From contig OY755038.1 in assembly GCA_963576565.1 (NCBI GenBank), positions 136,045,348 through 136,109,347 of the forward strand: a stretch of DNA of 64,000 nucleotides. Direction: 5' to 3'. This stretch comes from Aspidapion aeneum (lineage: Eukaryota; Arthropoda; Insecta; Coleoptera; Brentidae). Under the pieces are notes generated by a model. It had not been told where the DNA came from and ran no database searches. It saw nothing but the letters and a program-made list of their open reading frames with translations. Below, piece after piece: positions 9,655 through 23,140 of the stretch. A program made the translations under genes and the position numbers. How positions within the stretch are numbered: the first letter of the stretch is position 1; every line of letters starts with the position of its first letter.

Positions 9655-10520
9655 TTATGAGATTATAGCTTTATGAAAATCGTAATCAAAAGTATTGTCA
9701 TCCTGGTCCAATATGCTTTCATTATCTAACACATGTATACACATTTCAAGAGGAGGATGATGGTTGTCAATTTTTGATAAGGGAAAAGAACATTCTGTAA
9801 CTTTTGTATTCACGATATTAAAAAATACCAGATCCAATATAACGTTATTTTTATTTCTAATATTGTTAAATTGTGATAGATCGTGAAAACTAACGCAATC
9901 ATGTAAAAGTTTCTTACCCTCATTTATAGATACAAGAATAATACTATTATTATTGTTGTTTAGGAAATTAATTAATTCGTATTCTAAATTTCCCAAGCTG
10001 GTCTTGCTATGTAACATGACAAGTGAGTCTATGTAATTAGGCAAATTGTAATCACCCGCTATAAAAAATTTACAATTAGGAGAGTTATGAAATTTATAGA
10101 TTCGACATGTTCCTCATAATAAGATATTCTTGATAGTGATAGTATATATACTCCACCAACAACAATATGTGTATGGCCTAGTAAAACAGCAACATATACT
10201 TCACCAATAGATTTATCTGGAATACAATACTCAACCGACTGGAAACTTGATTTTACCCCTATACAGACCCCACTACCTCTTTTTTTGCCTGAAATTTCTT
10301 GATTTCTATCCTTTCTGTAAACAAGATAATTATTTGGAAATAATTCCTCGCTATGTATGGAATCGTTTAACCAGCTTTCAGTCAGGATAATTATGTCATA
10401 ATTAGAGTTAGAAATTTCATTAAAAAGCTGTGTGGTTTTTGTTCTGAGTCCTCTACAGTTTTGGTAATAGATACTGCAGAGACTATCAGGAAATATTGAA
10501 TTTAAGTTGAGGTTATTTTG
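9655..10520 (-). pseudogene. APE-type endonuclease of a non-LTR ORF2
   Basis: From about 10,510 the minus strand reads SIYYQNCRGLRTKTTQLFNE (Asn box), then DIIILTESWL (catalytic Glu) and KKRGSGVCIGVKSS. After a frameshift near 10,065 it continues GDYNLPNYIDSL and ends with KIDNHHPPLEMCI, matching the S-D-H-H-P-L box, but with Asn where the catalytic-pocket Asp is usual. In live elements this domain nicks target DNA to prime reverse transcription. The frameshift makes this copy non-functional. Confidence 0.8.
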
Positions 10521-10599
10521 GAAATTATATCCCCTAAAAAATCAGTTGATGCCTCTTTATTGATATTAGTTTCTTCAGTTCCAAGAAAAGTTACAGTAT

Positions 10600-11245
10600 G
10601 TTCCCCCTTCGCAAAATTTACATCTAAATTTAAACACATATCACTCAATACATTAACTACATTATTTGCGCTCATTACAGAAGAGTCTATGATATTTGTA
10701 ATGTACCTGAGCTCTCGTCAGTGACACTGGTTTGTTAAAACCCAAATTGAAATTACCAGAATCAGACGTGAAATTTGAACCCCTACAATTATTAGTGTGA
10801 ACTGAGTTCGAATCAATATTTTTTAATTTATAACAGTCGCTGATGACTCTATTAATACATTCCGAGACATTGTTTAAACCACACCTATTTAAGAAGTTTG
10901 ATAGAATCCCAAAATATTTATTTGCCATTCCCAAACAATTATAGGAGTTTAAAGAAAGCAATTTAATGTTATTTTTAGTTTTAGATAGTTGATGCGTAAC
11001 TCGCACAATAATTTTATTATAATCATAAAGGTTATTCGGCTTGGAAGGAGTTGTTGTTGTTTCAGCCAAATTAGAATAGAATAGAACAGAAGTAGAATTT
11101 TTGGTTTTTGTTGTGGCGCCAGACCTGATTTTATTGGCTTTGCAGCCAATAGAATATCATGTTTCAGTTTTCCAATTTCAATAAAATACTTCTGGTTTTC
11201 AGATTCTAAGTTCTCTATTGACAAACGCAAATGACTATTGATCAA
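10600..11245 (-). pseudogene. ORF1-like fragments of the same non-LTR element
   Basis: Two overlapping minus-strand frames (10,949-11,245 and 10,662-11,069) join at a frameshift near 11,060. The first has an acidic/basic coiled-coil-like start (LSIENLESENQKYFIEIGKL); the second has no recognisable domain. Position directly upstream of the endonuclease makes ORF1 the simplest reading. No zinc knuckle is visible. Confidence 0.4.
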
Positions 11246-11504
11246 CTCGATTTCATCCAGGTCAGTTTTTAATAGACGAATAGTAAGGCTATCTTGATCA
11301 ATTTAGCTTTTCACTTTGCACTAGATCCAGGTTTTTTCATTGCAAAGCAATTCTCTCACTTTCTAAAGGTTTACAATATGGTTCTGACTGACTAAATACT
11401 TCTTTATGACCAGATGTATTATTCTGGAATGCAGTCTGCGTAAAGGCTGTACAAACAGTTCTTATATTTGTCTGAGAGGAGCAGTTGCGTGTATCGCTTT
11501 GAGT

Positions 11505-11868
11505 TTGTGTAGAATTAGAAGAATACGGCCTTTAGTGAGAAGGTTAGGATACGTTGGCAATCAATTGACAAAGGTTAGGTTTTACACTCCCCAGGACACC
11601 GGGGAAAAGGTCAGGAGAGTATGATTTAAGAAAATATATTACGATGAGACCCCTTAATTGAAGTATGTAAGTTTGTTGACGTTTAATGTGTTTAATAAAC
11701 AATCCTTTACACTTCATTTAAGGATTCTCATCGATATATATATTTTTTTAAATCATACTCTCCTGACCTTTTCCCCGGGGTCATAGAGAGTGTAAAACCT
11801 AACCTTTGTAAATTGATTGCCGACGTATCCTAACCTTTCCAATGAAGACCGCTATTCTTCTAATTCTA
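11505..11868. repeat. inverted repeat (hairpin) with ~155-bp arms
   Basis: The arm at about 11,508-11,665 recurs inverted at about 11,712-11,866. Shared words include TAGAATTAGAAGAAT, GGTTAGGATACGT, GGTTAGGTTTTACACTC, and GGGGAAAAGGTCAGGAGAGT next to ATGATTTAA. The ~45-bp centre is unrelated. No coding signal; a foldback/MITE-type element is likely. The second arm ends at a (TA)n tract. Confidence 0.75.
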
Positions 11869-11897
11869 ATCCTATATACTTCATTTAGGGTTTCTCA

Positions 11898-11913
11898 TCG
11901 ATATATATATATA

Positions 11914-11950
<37 letters not shown>
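11898..11950. repeat. (TA)n tract
   Basis: About 50 bp of alternating AT with one interruption, immediately after ATCGATATA. One of at least seven (TA)n tracts in the window at which repeat modules begin or end. Confidence 0.9.
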
Positions 11951-11953
<3 letters not shown>

Positions 11954-12140
11954 ATACTTTAAAGTTTACTTTTAACTTTTTAAAAAACTTTATTTTGATT
12001 AAATACAATATAGGACTTAAACGTTATAATTGAACGTGTACTTAAGAACGATTCTAAAGAGAATGACATTTACCTAACTGAAAGAAAATATGCTGATTAA
12101 GCAATGGAATAATTCCTTAATATTCTAGACTTAAACTAAA

Positions 12141-12330
12141 GTGCAATTCGGCAGGAATGCACGTGTTGTTTATTCCGTGAGAGACGCAAGTCAGCAGAAT
12201 GGTCTTCTTATCTTGAAAGGTTCTGAGAAATAAAGTGCTGATTCGGCTTGAATGCACGTGTTGTTTATTTCATGGGAAACGCAAGTCAGCAGAATAAGCT
12301 TCTTATCTGGAAGGTTCTCGGGTTTCATAG
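12141..12330. repeat. two-copy ~95-bp tandem repeat
   Basis: Two diverged copies start near 12,141 and 12,236, sharing GAATGCACGTGTTGTTTATT, CGCAAGTCAGCAGAAT and TTCTTATCT-GAAGGTTCT. No coding signal. Confidence 0.65.
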
Positions 12331-12373
12331 AAGGTTCTGGTTTCTTCTAAGTGTAGGCAGGATATTTTCATAT

Positions 12374-12432
<59 letters not shown>
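12374..12432. repeat. (TA)n tract at the edge of module A
   Basis: About 58 bp of alternating AT directly followed by TTGATAAAGGGTACGTAG, the start of module A. Confidence 0.9.
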
Positions 12433-12434
<2 letters not shown>

Positions 12435-13680
12435 ATAAAGGGTACGTAGCCACCTCAAAACAAAGTATATATGAATGAACCTCATATATAACGTCGTTGC
12501 CTCACTTTTTTGAGGTGGAAACGTTTTTCAATAGAGATTTCAGGGATGCTTCCTGACACACTCAGCAAGCTGTGTGCAAAATTTTGTTCTGAGGTCACAA
12601 AATGGTATATATAGCTACTTTTTGGGCGTTTAGTTCACGTTTCTATCGATGGCGCTAGCGTCACTTTTACTGAAACGAAACGGTCTACTAAGTCACCTCG
12701 GTGGTATAAAACGTATTTTGCGCGTTAAAACCGCGTGGCCGCGACCTCAGAAATTTGGCAACATTACAGTTTAGATTTTAGAGACTACGGGTGTCTTTGT
12801 TACATGTAATTTAAAATATTACCTGCTTCTTTGACCCTTGCAATGTTCAATAAAATTCTCAGAAACGAGTGTCTGGGCTGATATTTTAAAAGGGGCTTTG
12901 TAGAGGGTTATTATTGTATTTTTTATCTTATTGAAACAATTTTACTAATTTTGTTAATCTTTTTACATTTTTTAAATTATTCTGGTAGTTTTTAACGGTT
13001 TTATTTAACTTGACTTGATCAACGGTTTTAATAAACTTGACTTGATTGATTTTCTAATACATCAAATCTTTGCGACAGCTATTCATACAGTTTTCTATGG
13101 GCTATAGACTTGAAATTAGTTAAGTAGTTCAATCATTAGATATATAAAATGCCGTTTTAATGTAGAAAGTTCAAAACTTGGCACAATTATAGGGTTCACG
13201 GTCTATATTACTTAAAGTTTGCGACCTCAAGCGATGTCTGCTCTCGCTTTAAAAAAACCCCCGGCCAAATTCTGTTTTTCTAAAATAACTTATTTTTCGT
13301 AAAAAAGTTTGAAACAAAAATTATAGCCAACAAAATTTTATACGAAAATGCTAAAATGTGTTTTTTTGTTAGGCTAATAGTTTTAGAGGTATAATATTAA
13401 CCATTTTTCCGTTATTTTGGAATTTGCCTAATTTGTTTTCTTGGTGTCCTTTAAATAAAAATCTACTCATTTTTGAGAATGATTGTAATGACATGACAGA
13501 CTCCACACATGTATTTCTATATTATATGCAAAATAAACTGAAAATAATTAGGTTTCATCCAATTTTCTAATAGGCAAAATAGAGTTTATTGTAGGAAACT
13601 CCATGGGCGTCCCAATTATGGGGCTATTTTTAAAGATCACAAAAAAATCCGTATTATTATTATTATAGGTTTTATTCAGT
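12433..13680 (+). repeat. module A, forward copy (~1.25 kb)
   Basis: This segment recurs inverted at 36,720-37,856, 40,807-41,943 and 44,830-45,880. Shared landmarks from the (TA)n edge inward: GAGGTGG, a TTTTTTGAGGTG hairpin, CTGACACACTCAGCAAGCTG, CTAAGTCACCTCGGTGGTAT, CGACCTCAGAAATTTGGCAA, and a long AT-rich body with GCTATAATTTTTG-like sequence (here inverted). No open frame of note. It is one of the building blocks of the 30-47 kb mosaic; superfamily not identified. Confidence 0.75.
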
Positions 13681-15339
13681 TTTTTGAAAAATCATTTGAG
13701 AGGAAAATATTGAAAACATTTTTTTTAGAAAATAATTTTCTTTTTTAATCAGTATATCATATAGTATTGTTAAAGCGAAAGTTGATACTCCCGGGTCGTA
13801 TGAAAATTTAGGATATTTTTATAATAAACCAACATTTATAGGTTTTATATGTTTTTCTCAAAAACTAAGCTTCCTACATCAAATGTGTTCAGAACTTTAT
13901 TGTAGGAAATTAAATTATAATTTTAAAAATCTATAACTTAAACGACTAGAATTGACAGTTACCACTCCTCGTCACCTTTTTCAGTCGCCTAGTCAATTAT
14001 AGAATCGTAGATTAGTCAATGTACAGGGGCAATTTAGAGTCCCTGTATGTAACAGATATTGGCAAAAGCTGATATCTACCATATGCAGATACGCTAAATT
14101 ACCCCTGCAAATTGGCTCGTGAGGAGGCCGCTTTAGGCGACTTCTTATAGTATTTATTTATTTTTCTAATTATGCGGTTAGCCCGATATTTATTAACTAA
14201 AAGTCCATAAATTTTTTCTCCTTAAAACCGTGCTTGACTAGTCATTAGATTAAGTTGGGCTCATAAAAAATTTTTGATATCGAAGGTTTATTCTACAACA
14301 TACTAAAATTCCATAAGTTTTGAGGGTAGACAAAAATCTTATAAGAGGTATATTACTTTTACTTCTCACAAAGAGACCCAATTCTTCGAATGGCATAATA
14401 CAATTTATACCCATCGCCCATCCTTGTGATCTCGTAGCGTCAGCAAGGCACAGAAATTTAAATAGATGGATCCATGACGGATCTGATAACATCGTAGCCC
14501 ATTAGCACACTCCAAGTTAACTCCACGCTATATCAGCTTGGAAAACAGTTTTTTGTAAATATCTTAGAAACTAAAACATCTACCAAGTTTTTGATTTAAT
14601 CACTTGAATGCGAAAAATAGGTTTTACTATATTCCGAAAATTGCATATTGAGGAAATGCTTCGATAAAAAGTTAGCATATTTTCATTCAGTCATTAGGAA
14701 TAATAGATTATGACCAATATCTAATCAGCTTGCTACAGTATTGAATAATATTTTACCTAAAAATTTCATGAAAATCGGTTTAGCGGTTTGGGAGCTATGG
14801 TCTTACTGAAAGGCATACACACACACACACACAGATAGGCGTCATGACGATATTGCTAAAATAGGTAAAATACACCCAAATTACACATTTTCGACGTTAT
14901 CTCAAAATTAAATTTTCCTCAAAAATAATAACTTCTCTAGTCATTACTGCACGGGCTAGGAAGGGAAAAATTTCATACCAAACATTAAACCTGACTTTAT
15001 GGTGTATTTAAGTTTGTATGATACTTATTTTCCTTACAAAGGAAATTAAAACTCACAACGGTATATTACAATTTTCACCAATTCGGCCATTTTTGTAACC
15101 CCATGCGTCACTAAGCTACCGAATCTCTAGTAATATCACAGCCTACCTTGTTAGGTAGGCTGTGGTAATATTCCAATCACTGTTGCTGCCTTTATGTCGA
15201 ATCGAAATTACAAGGTTAAATTTTGTACCCAGAGCAAAAGCATATACGTAATATTTCGTATTATTTACTTAGCTAAAGGCAATGTTTATCAGCTGAGTAT
15301 ATTGGTTAATGTATGCTAAATTTAAACATTGTAATTACC
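13681..15339. other. unassigned, with a short (AC)n and a stem-loop shared with ~25.9 kb
   Basis: No gene seen. An (AC)n run lies at about 14,815-14,833, after AAAATCGGTTTAGCGGTTT, a phrase common upstream of insect element ends. The stem-loop near 14,937-14,967 (CTAG...TGCACGGGCTAGGAA) resembles the one near 25,957-25,985 (CTAG...TGCACGAACTAGGAA), so both may be the same element's end. Confidence 0.4.
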
Positions 15340-15560
15340 GGGTGGTTCAAAAAAACCGGACAATTTTTTTTCATTATAACTTTTGAACTCTACAATTAAT
15401 TTTAATGGGACAAACTGCACATGATAGAGAATTAATCAGAGTTTTGACTAAATATATTTTTTTGTCCGCCATATCAAAATCCAAGATGGCGGACAAAATT
15501 AAATTGTACCCTTCAAAGATGCTCGTTTATTCTTGTGTTGCGAACATGTTTTAATTATTT

Positions 15561-16365
<805 letters not shown>

Positions 16366-17160
16366 TTTTTTAAACTAGTGAAAAACCTGCATTCTTGCCA
16401 CGCACAACAAGGTACGAGTCAGCAAAATCGGCTTAGCGGTTCTAAAAAAAATTTTGTTTCAACCATTGTTTTGCATATTATACGATTGCCTTGCCAATCA
16501 TGTCTGCATTTATTTCCTTATAAATTCATTACTACTAAACCGATTTTGATAAAATAAAAAACATCGTGGTAAGAATTGATTGCTCTTTAAAGATTGTTAT
16601 CCAAATTTTCCGCCATCTTGGAATTTAAGATGTCGGACAGAATCATACTTAATTCTTCAAAATGGCTTCCGAAAACGTTTTATTTTTTTTTAATTTATAG
16701 AAAATCACTCCCTTTACCTCCCACAACGACTTACAAAATCGGTATGGTGGTTTTCAAAAAATCTATTTTTGTTTCAACCATTGTTTTGCGTATTATACGA
16801 TTCCCTTTCCAATCCTGTCTGCATTCATTTCCTTATAAATTCGTTACCACTGTGAAATAAAAAAAATCGTAGTGTGAATTGATTGCTCTTTAAAGATTGT
16901 TATCGAAATTTTCCGCCATCTTGGAATTTAAGATGTCGGACAGAATCATACTTGATTCTTCAAAATGGCTTATTTAATCTTATTTTGCGAAGATGTTTTA
17001 GTTTTTTTTTTTTAATTAAAAAAAAAACCACAAATTTTCTCCCGCATAAAGAGGTACAAATTAATAAAATCGGTGTAGTGGTTCTCACAAAATCGGATTT
17101 TGTTTTAACCATTGTTTTACAATTATACGATTGTGGTCACATATTCGCAAGCGAATATTT

Positions 17161-17939
17161 ACCCAGGGTCTAACACGCCCTGTCAGACTTTTTTAAAGAT
17201 GTGCCTTACACCGCATAGAAATACAAAATTCGCTAACTTTCAATTGCTTAAAATGCTCCATAAGGGTTGTAGTAAACAGTAGCGTATTTAGAAAAAAAAT
17301 TTGGGGGGCCGAGTCACTTTTGAGGGGGCCCCATGAGGCCGTATTTTATATTCCTTTTTATGAAATATGTTAAAAATATCTAAAAAAATCTAAGCAACAG
17401 CCGGCGGGGGCCTGAGGCCGAGGACGCTTCAATTGTATAGTACTACCAGAACCGCCCTTAATTAGGTGAATGACAAAGCCAAGCCCCTATTTATAATTTT
17501 TTATACAAAACTTAGATTCTGTTTTTATCCGATTTTTCCCAATTCTTTTTTGACCGCGGACGGTTTTGCTCATATCTTGTTTTGATGAATGACATTTTTG
17601 ATGATGTCCGGCTATTGATAACTCCGTTTTTGACAATGGAGTGTGTGATCTCCTACGATTTTTCTTTTGTCTTTTATAATAAAGTGTGGGGTCCTTAAGG
17701 TTTACTACACCTTTTAATCATATACGTAATATTCCACTAAATAAGCGTGTTTCATGCTGGGCCTTTGCAGGCTTTTTCCTCTTCGACGCTTTGTTATAAT
17801 AATGGTATTTTAACCGAAATGCGTTGAAGAGAAGAAATACATTTTTAGTAGAAAACTTAATTATATTACATTTTTCAAACTTTCTGTGGCGCAACGGACC
17901 CATTGCCACACAACACATACGTATTATAATTTCTTGTTG
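17161..17939. other. unassigned, with a G/C-rich GGGGGCC block
   Basis: No gene seen. About 17,300-17,420 holds a GGGGGGCCGAGTC...GGGGGCCCCATGAGGCC block, followed by a TATGAAATATGTT and CTAAAAAAATCTAA stretch. Related blocks occur near 25,220-25,440 and 34,335-34,530, suggesting an older copy of that short element. Confidence 0.45.
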
Positions 17940-18355
17940 AAAATAAATTAGCGGTGATTTGCAAATTTATTTTATATTTATCAATAACTAGATTCAAGCA
18001 ATACGTTGTCACTGTTTATAAAATATTTAAATTTAGGTAAATAAAGATAATACGTTGTTATCGCCCTTATATAAGATGCAGATCACACACACGTTATCAC
18101 CTTAATAAAACCGGCAACAGTGCCTGAGGTGGCAGGAAATACCACATATCCAAAGGTTGTATATCGGCCTGAGGTCCGAACGTATTACACGTATTTATCA
18201 AATATTTGAAAAAAAATCTTTACCCTATTTTTGAAATTCTGGTAAAGGAATTCCCCTCATCTCATATATGTACCTAGATATGGGGTAACACCACCAGAAA
18301 TAGGTCAGGTCAGGTCGTCATATCCTTAACGCTGAGGTGACAACGGCGAGTGCAT

Positions 18356-18358
<3 letters not shown>
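17940..18358 (-). repeat. module B, inverted copy
   Basis: Inverted relative to the copies at 30,126, 37,901, 41,982 and 45,905. Shared boxes: ACGTTATCACCTTAATAAAA, GGCAACAGTGCCTGAGGTGG, AATACCACATATCCAAAGGT and GGTCGTCATATCCTTAACGC. GTTGTCAC or its complement recurs at 18,003, 18,053 and 18,342. It ends at the (TA)n tract. Confidence 0.75.

Positions 18359-18410
<52 letters not shown>
18359..18410. repeat. (TA)n tract between modules B and C
   Basis: About 52 bp of uninterrupted alternating AT joining inverted module B to module C. Confidence 0.9.
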
Positions 18411-18412
<2 letters not shown>

Positions 18413-18575
18413 TCGTTGTGACATCCAGGCGTAAAAATTTTAGATATCTTGTGACATCCTTCGACGCCTTGACATCCAAATTCGGATGTCACAACATTTT
18501 TCCATGTTTTTGGTACAGTCCTGATGGGGAGAGCCCGGGTGTACCTAAATTAAATGGATGTCATAGCATACCATG
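18411..18575. repeat. module C: TGTGACATCC-rich block
   Basis: Contains GTTGTGACATCC, CTTGTGACATCC, TTGACATCC and the inverted GGATGTCACAAC within 80 bp. The same decamer recurs at 18,661, 21,905, 23,012 and many times at 29,536-30,060. No coding signal. Confidence 0.55.
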
Positions 18576-19170
18576 AATCTGATGAAGAATACAGCAAAAC
18601 TTTTAATTTGTATATTGGCGCGAGTATATTCAAGAATCGATCCAATTGATATTCATCACTCTGTGACATCCAATGTATATTTTCATCTTAATTGCACGCA
18701 CTTGTAACATTCAAAGCGACAACCTTGCATTATGCCTATTTTATTAATTAAATTTGGTTTATTTTTTATTTTGGGGCGGCTGTTGCTATGTGGTCCAGCG
18801 ATTCACTTGACTTGCATCTTTGTAAAAATATTTAAAAATATTAGCATAATAAATAATATGAGCTAGCTTATTGGGAACATAAATATAAAATATAAATAAA
18901 TATTTCTTCATGTACCTCAGAGCAAAAGTGAATTAACTAACGGACTTGGATAGGGACTTGATACTATTTGTGAATTGCTATCTCCGTCCTCCTTTTTACC
19001 ATGTAGTTAAAGTCAGATGAGTAAAAAGAGCGCTAAATTTTAAACTAGCTACGTCAAAACGTACTGATTTATAATAGTATATTTTTAACTCTATTCAGTG
19101 ATTTTTTTACAAAAACAAATCTGCTGAATTAAATTAGAATTCTTATAAATCAATCAATACATATATACTG

Positions 19171-20948
19171 GGTGGGCCAAAAAAAACCGCACAATTTTTT
19201 TTATTATAACTTTTGAACTATACCATCGATTTTAATGGGACAAACTGCGCTTGGCAGAGAATTAATCGGAGTTTCGAGTCCTTATAATTATTTGTCAGCG
19301 ATCTCAAAATCCAAGATGGCGGACAATATTAAAATGTACCCTTTAAAGATGCTGGTTTATTCTTATGATGCAAACACGTTTGACTTATTTTTTTAAATTA
19401 GTAGAAAAGCTGCGTTCTTGCCACGCACAAGGTATGAATCAGCAAAATCGGTTTGATGGTTCTAAAAAAAATATTTTTGTTTCAACAATTGTTTTGAAAA
19501 TTATACGATTGCCTTGCCAATCATGTCTGCATTTATATCCTTACAAATTTCTTACTACTGAACCTTTGACTTTGATGAAATAAAAAACATCCTGGTGAGA
19601 ATTGATTGCTTTTTAAAGATCATGATCAAAATTTATCGCCATCTTGAAATTTAAGATGGCGGACAGAATCATACTTGATTCTTAAAAATGGTGAGTTTAT
19701 TCTTATTTCCTAGAAATATTTTAGTTTTTTTTTAATTTACAGAAAAGCAGTACTTTTCCCGCGCACAACAAGGTACAAATTAGCAAAATCAGTGTATTGG
19801 TTCTCAAAAAACCTATTTCTGTTTTCGTCATTGTGTTACAGATTATACGATTGCATTGCCAACCCTGTCTGCATTCATTTCCTTATAAATCATTATTACC
19901 AAACCGATTTTAGTGAAATAAGAAAAATGATGGTGAGAATTGATTGTTCTCCCAAGGTTATAATCGAAATTTGCCGCCATCCTAAAAGTTAAAATATTGG
20001 ATAGAACCATACTTGATCCTTCAAAGAGGCACTTTTATTCTTATTTTTCGAAAATGTTTTAGTTTTTTTAATTAATTTATTGAAAAGTATTACTTTTCTC
20101 CCGCTTAATAAAGTACAATTTAATAAAATCGGCGAATTGGTTCTCACAAAATCTGATTTTGTACAATTGTTTTACAAGTTATGCGATTGCATTGGCAATT
20201 TCTGTCCGACATCTTAAATTCTAAGTTGGCGGCAAATTTCGATTATAATCTTCAGAGCAATCAATTCTTACCACAATTTTTTGTGTTTCACTAAAATTGG
20301 TAGAATTTATAAGAAAATTAATGCAGACAGGATTGGCAATACAATCGTATAATCTCTAAAACAATGGTTGAAACAAAAATAGATATTTTGAGAACCACCA
20401 CACTGATTTTAATAATTTTTACCTCGTTGTGTGGGGAAAAAGTAGTGCTTTTTCATAGATTAAAGAAAATCTAAAACATTTTCGGAAAATAAGAATAAAC
20501 ACGCCATTTTAAAGAATCAGGAATAATTCTATCCATCTTAAAATTTAAGATGGCGATAACTTTGATCATGATCTTAAAAAAGCAATCAATTCTCACCAGG
20601 ATGTTGTTTATTTCTACTAACATCGGTTCAGTAAATAAATGCATGATTGGCAAGTAATCGTATAATATGCAAAACAATGGTTGAACAAAAATATTTTTTT
20701 ATAGAACCACTGAACCAATTTTGCTGAATCGTACCTTGTCGTGCCGGGCAAAAACGCAGCTTTCTTACCAATTTAAAAAAATAATTAGAGCATATCCGCC
20801 ATCTTGGATTTTGAGATGGCAGACAAAAAATGATAAATTAGTCAAAACTCTGATTAATTCTTTGGCAAGTGCAGTTTGTCCCATAAATATCGATTGTATA
20901 GTTCAAAAGTTATGATAAAAAAAATGTCCAGGTTTTTTTGGCCCACCT
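19171..20948. mobile_element. foldback element with ~800-900-bp inverted arms
   Basis: The ends are GGTGGGCCAAAAAAA on the left and its inverse on the right (TTTTTTTGGCCCACC near 20,934-20,948). Both arms carry GACAAACTGC, AATCCAAGATGGCGGA and ~290-bp internal repeats with CCGCCATCTT and its complement. The arms meet near 20,170. No transposase frame survives. Related partial copies are at 15,340-17,160 and 22,414-22,625. Superfamily not recognised. Confidence 0.65.
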
Positions 20949-21497
20949 TCTAAAGGAAACGAGTTCAGAAACTGCTTAACCGATTTTATACAACCCACCC
21001 CCCTCCTAATTGCGCCTCTAACTTATTTATTTATTTATTTCCAAGGAGTAGCACATGTAAGAAAAATTCAGGTAAATTAGGTACCTAAAAAAAAGTAACA
21101 TATGGGTTAGCCAATTTGGAAAAAAAATATAGATATAAAAGAAAAGAAAATGGGAATAAATTGCTAGACTGAATAATGAAAATCTTATGTTTTTATTTTA
21201 TATTATTTGCATAATAATTAAGGGCCTTAATTCTGCCAAAGTGGCGCCAGCGTCAGTAAATAAAACGTATCCAGCTAGGTATAGAGCTACATAATTTATC
21301 AAAAATTCGCTGAACATAGGTAAGTACCAGTCCAGATTATCTAGATTTTTTTTTAAATCTAGGTACTGTAGTCATAGATTTTACTGGAATATCGGCCATT
21401 TTTTGTGTACCGAGCAAAGCCGATTAGTAATCAGTTTCAATGTGACTATGCTTGGGGGTGCTTCGCACCTCCCTGTTTACGTCTTGGAGGTGCCCTA
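20949..21497. other. unassigned intervening sequence
   Basis: No gene, RNA or clear element end seen. A TTTATTTATTTATTT run lies near 21,024. Confidence 0.4.
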
Positions 21498-22890
21498 GTT
21501 AAGGACACTCATCGTAAAGGCAAGCTTTATAGGAAGCGAAGCTAACGTCAAGCTTTCTATTTTTTGATTTTTATTTTTGACATGTTTTCCTCGGTTTCGC
21601 ATTGGCGGTTTTGTTTTATTTTGAAGATGTTGTTTTACACAGTATGAAGGTACCTAAACTATATATATTTATGTAATTAAAAAGTTATGCTGCAAACTAT
21701 CTTGAAACTGTATCATTATTAATCTTTATACTGTGTTAAAACCACATTTTTAAAATAACAACGAGCGCGCCAATGCGAAACCGAGGAAAACATGTCAAAT
21801 CTGATGAAGAATACAGCAAAATTTTTAAAAAATTTTGAGGCCAAAATTTCCGTGTATATTGGCGCGAGTATATTCAAGAATCGATCCAATTGATATTCAT
21901 CACTCTGTGACATCCAATGTATATTTTCATCTTAATTGCACGCGCTTGTAATATTCAAAGCGACAACCTTGCATTATGCCTATTTTATTAGTTAAATTTG
22001 GTTTATTTTTTATTTTGGGGCGGCTGTTGCTATGTGGTCCAGCGATTCACTTGACTTGCATCTTGGTAAAAATATTTAAAAATGTTAGCATAATAAATAA
22101 TGTTAGCTAGCTTATTGGGAACATAAATATAAAATATAAATAAATATTTCTTCATGTACCTCAGAGCAAAAGTGAATTAACTAACGGACTTGGATAGGGA
22201 CTTGATACTATTTGTGAATTGCTATCTCCGTCCTCCTTTTTACCACGTAGTTAAAGTCAGATGAGTAAAAAGAGCGCCAAATTTTAATCTAGCTACGTCA
22301 AAACGTACTGATTTATAATAGTATATTTTTAACTCTATTCAGTGATTTTTTTACAAAAACAAATCTGCTGAATTAAATCAGAATTCTTATAAATCAATCA
22401 ATACATATATACTGGGTGGGCCAAAAAAAACCGCACAATTTTTTTTTATTATAACTTTTGAACTATACCATCGATTTTAATGGGACAAACTGCGCTTGGC
22501 AGAGAATTAATCAGAGTTTTGAGTCATTATAATTATTTGTCAGCGATCTCAAAATCCAAGATGGCGGACAATATTAAAATGTACCCTTTAAAGATGCTGG
22601 TTTATTCTTATGTTGCAAACACGTTGAAAAGATGTTGTTTTACACAGTATGAAGGTACCTAAACTATATATATTTATATAATTAAAAAGTTATGCTGCAA
22701 ACTATCTTGAAACTGTATCATTATTAAATAGATCTTTATACTGTGTTAAAACCACATTTTTAAAATAACAACGAGCGCGCCAATGCGAAACCGAGGAAAA
22801 CACGTCAAAATTATAACCAAAAAATATAAAATCAGAGTTAGGCTTCGCTACCTGTAAAGCTTGCTTGACGATGAGTGACCTTAGCCCTAG
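21498..22890. repeat. long inverted flanks around the duplication junction
   Basis: 21,498-21,606 (CACTCATCGT, GGTAGCGAAGC-like, ACATGTTTTCCTCGGTTTCG) recurs inverted at 21,768-21,798 and, over a longer span, at about 22,775-22,890. The 31-bp pair 21,576-21,606 and 21,768-21,798 is essentially perfect. Another foldback-type element probably spans this region. Confidence 0.55.
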
Positions 22891-23140
22891 ACACTTACTA
22901 CCCCGTAGTGGGCGCCCCTGTAGGTATTCTATTTTTGCAAACGGCCGGTCCGCAATCGGCTAGCCCTGGGCTGGGTTGAGTATGTATACTTCGATTTAAA
23001 TTCGTCTCTCTGTGACATCCACACTTACATAATTATGTTTTCGTTTTATTTGTGACCCCGCGTAGAAATCGAGCAAAAGCTGTTCCGGCAAAGTATTTTT
23101 TTGTTTTTAATCATAGTTTATTGAATTTAAAGGTAAGTAG

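Larger units (their letters stand above)
9020..11300 (-). mobile_element. non-LTR retrotransposon remnant (Jockey/CR1-like), ORF1 end to EN-RT linker
   Basis: On the minus strand, ORF1-like fragments (about 11,250-10,600) precede an APE-type endonuclease (about 10,500-9,680) and a linker (9589-9020). The RT is absent; homology stops near the gypsy LTR edge at 8,968, so the gypsy-like element may have inserted here or a deletion joined them. Several frameshifts are present. Confidence 0.75.
18576..22809. repeat. tandem duplication with a 2.24-kb difference between copies
   Basis: Copy 1 is 18,576-21,797 and copy 2 is 21,798-22,809. They align from AATCTGATGAAGAATACAGC to AAACACGTT (19,380 and 22,625) and again from GATGTTGTTTTACAC to the end. 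Copy 2 lacks the equivalent of 19,381-21,622, including most of the foldback element. Shared parts are nearly identical, so the duplication looks recent. Confidence 0.75.
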
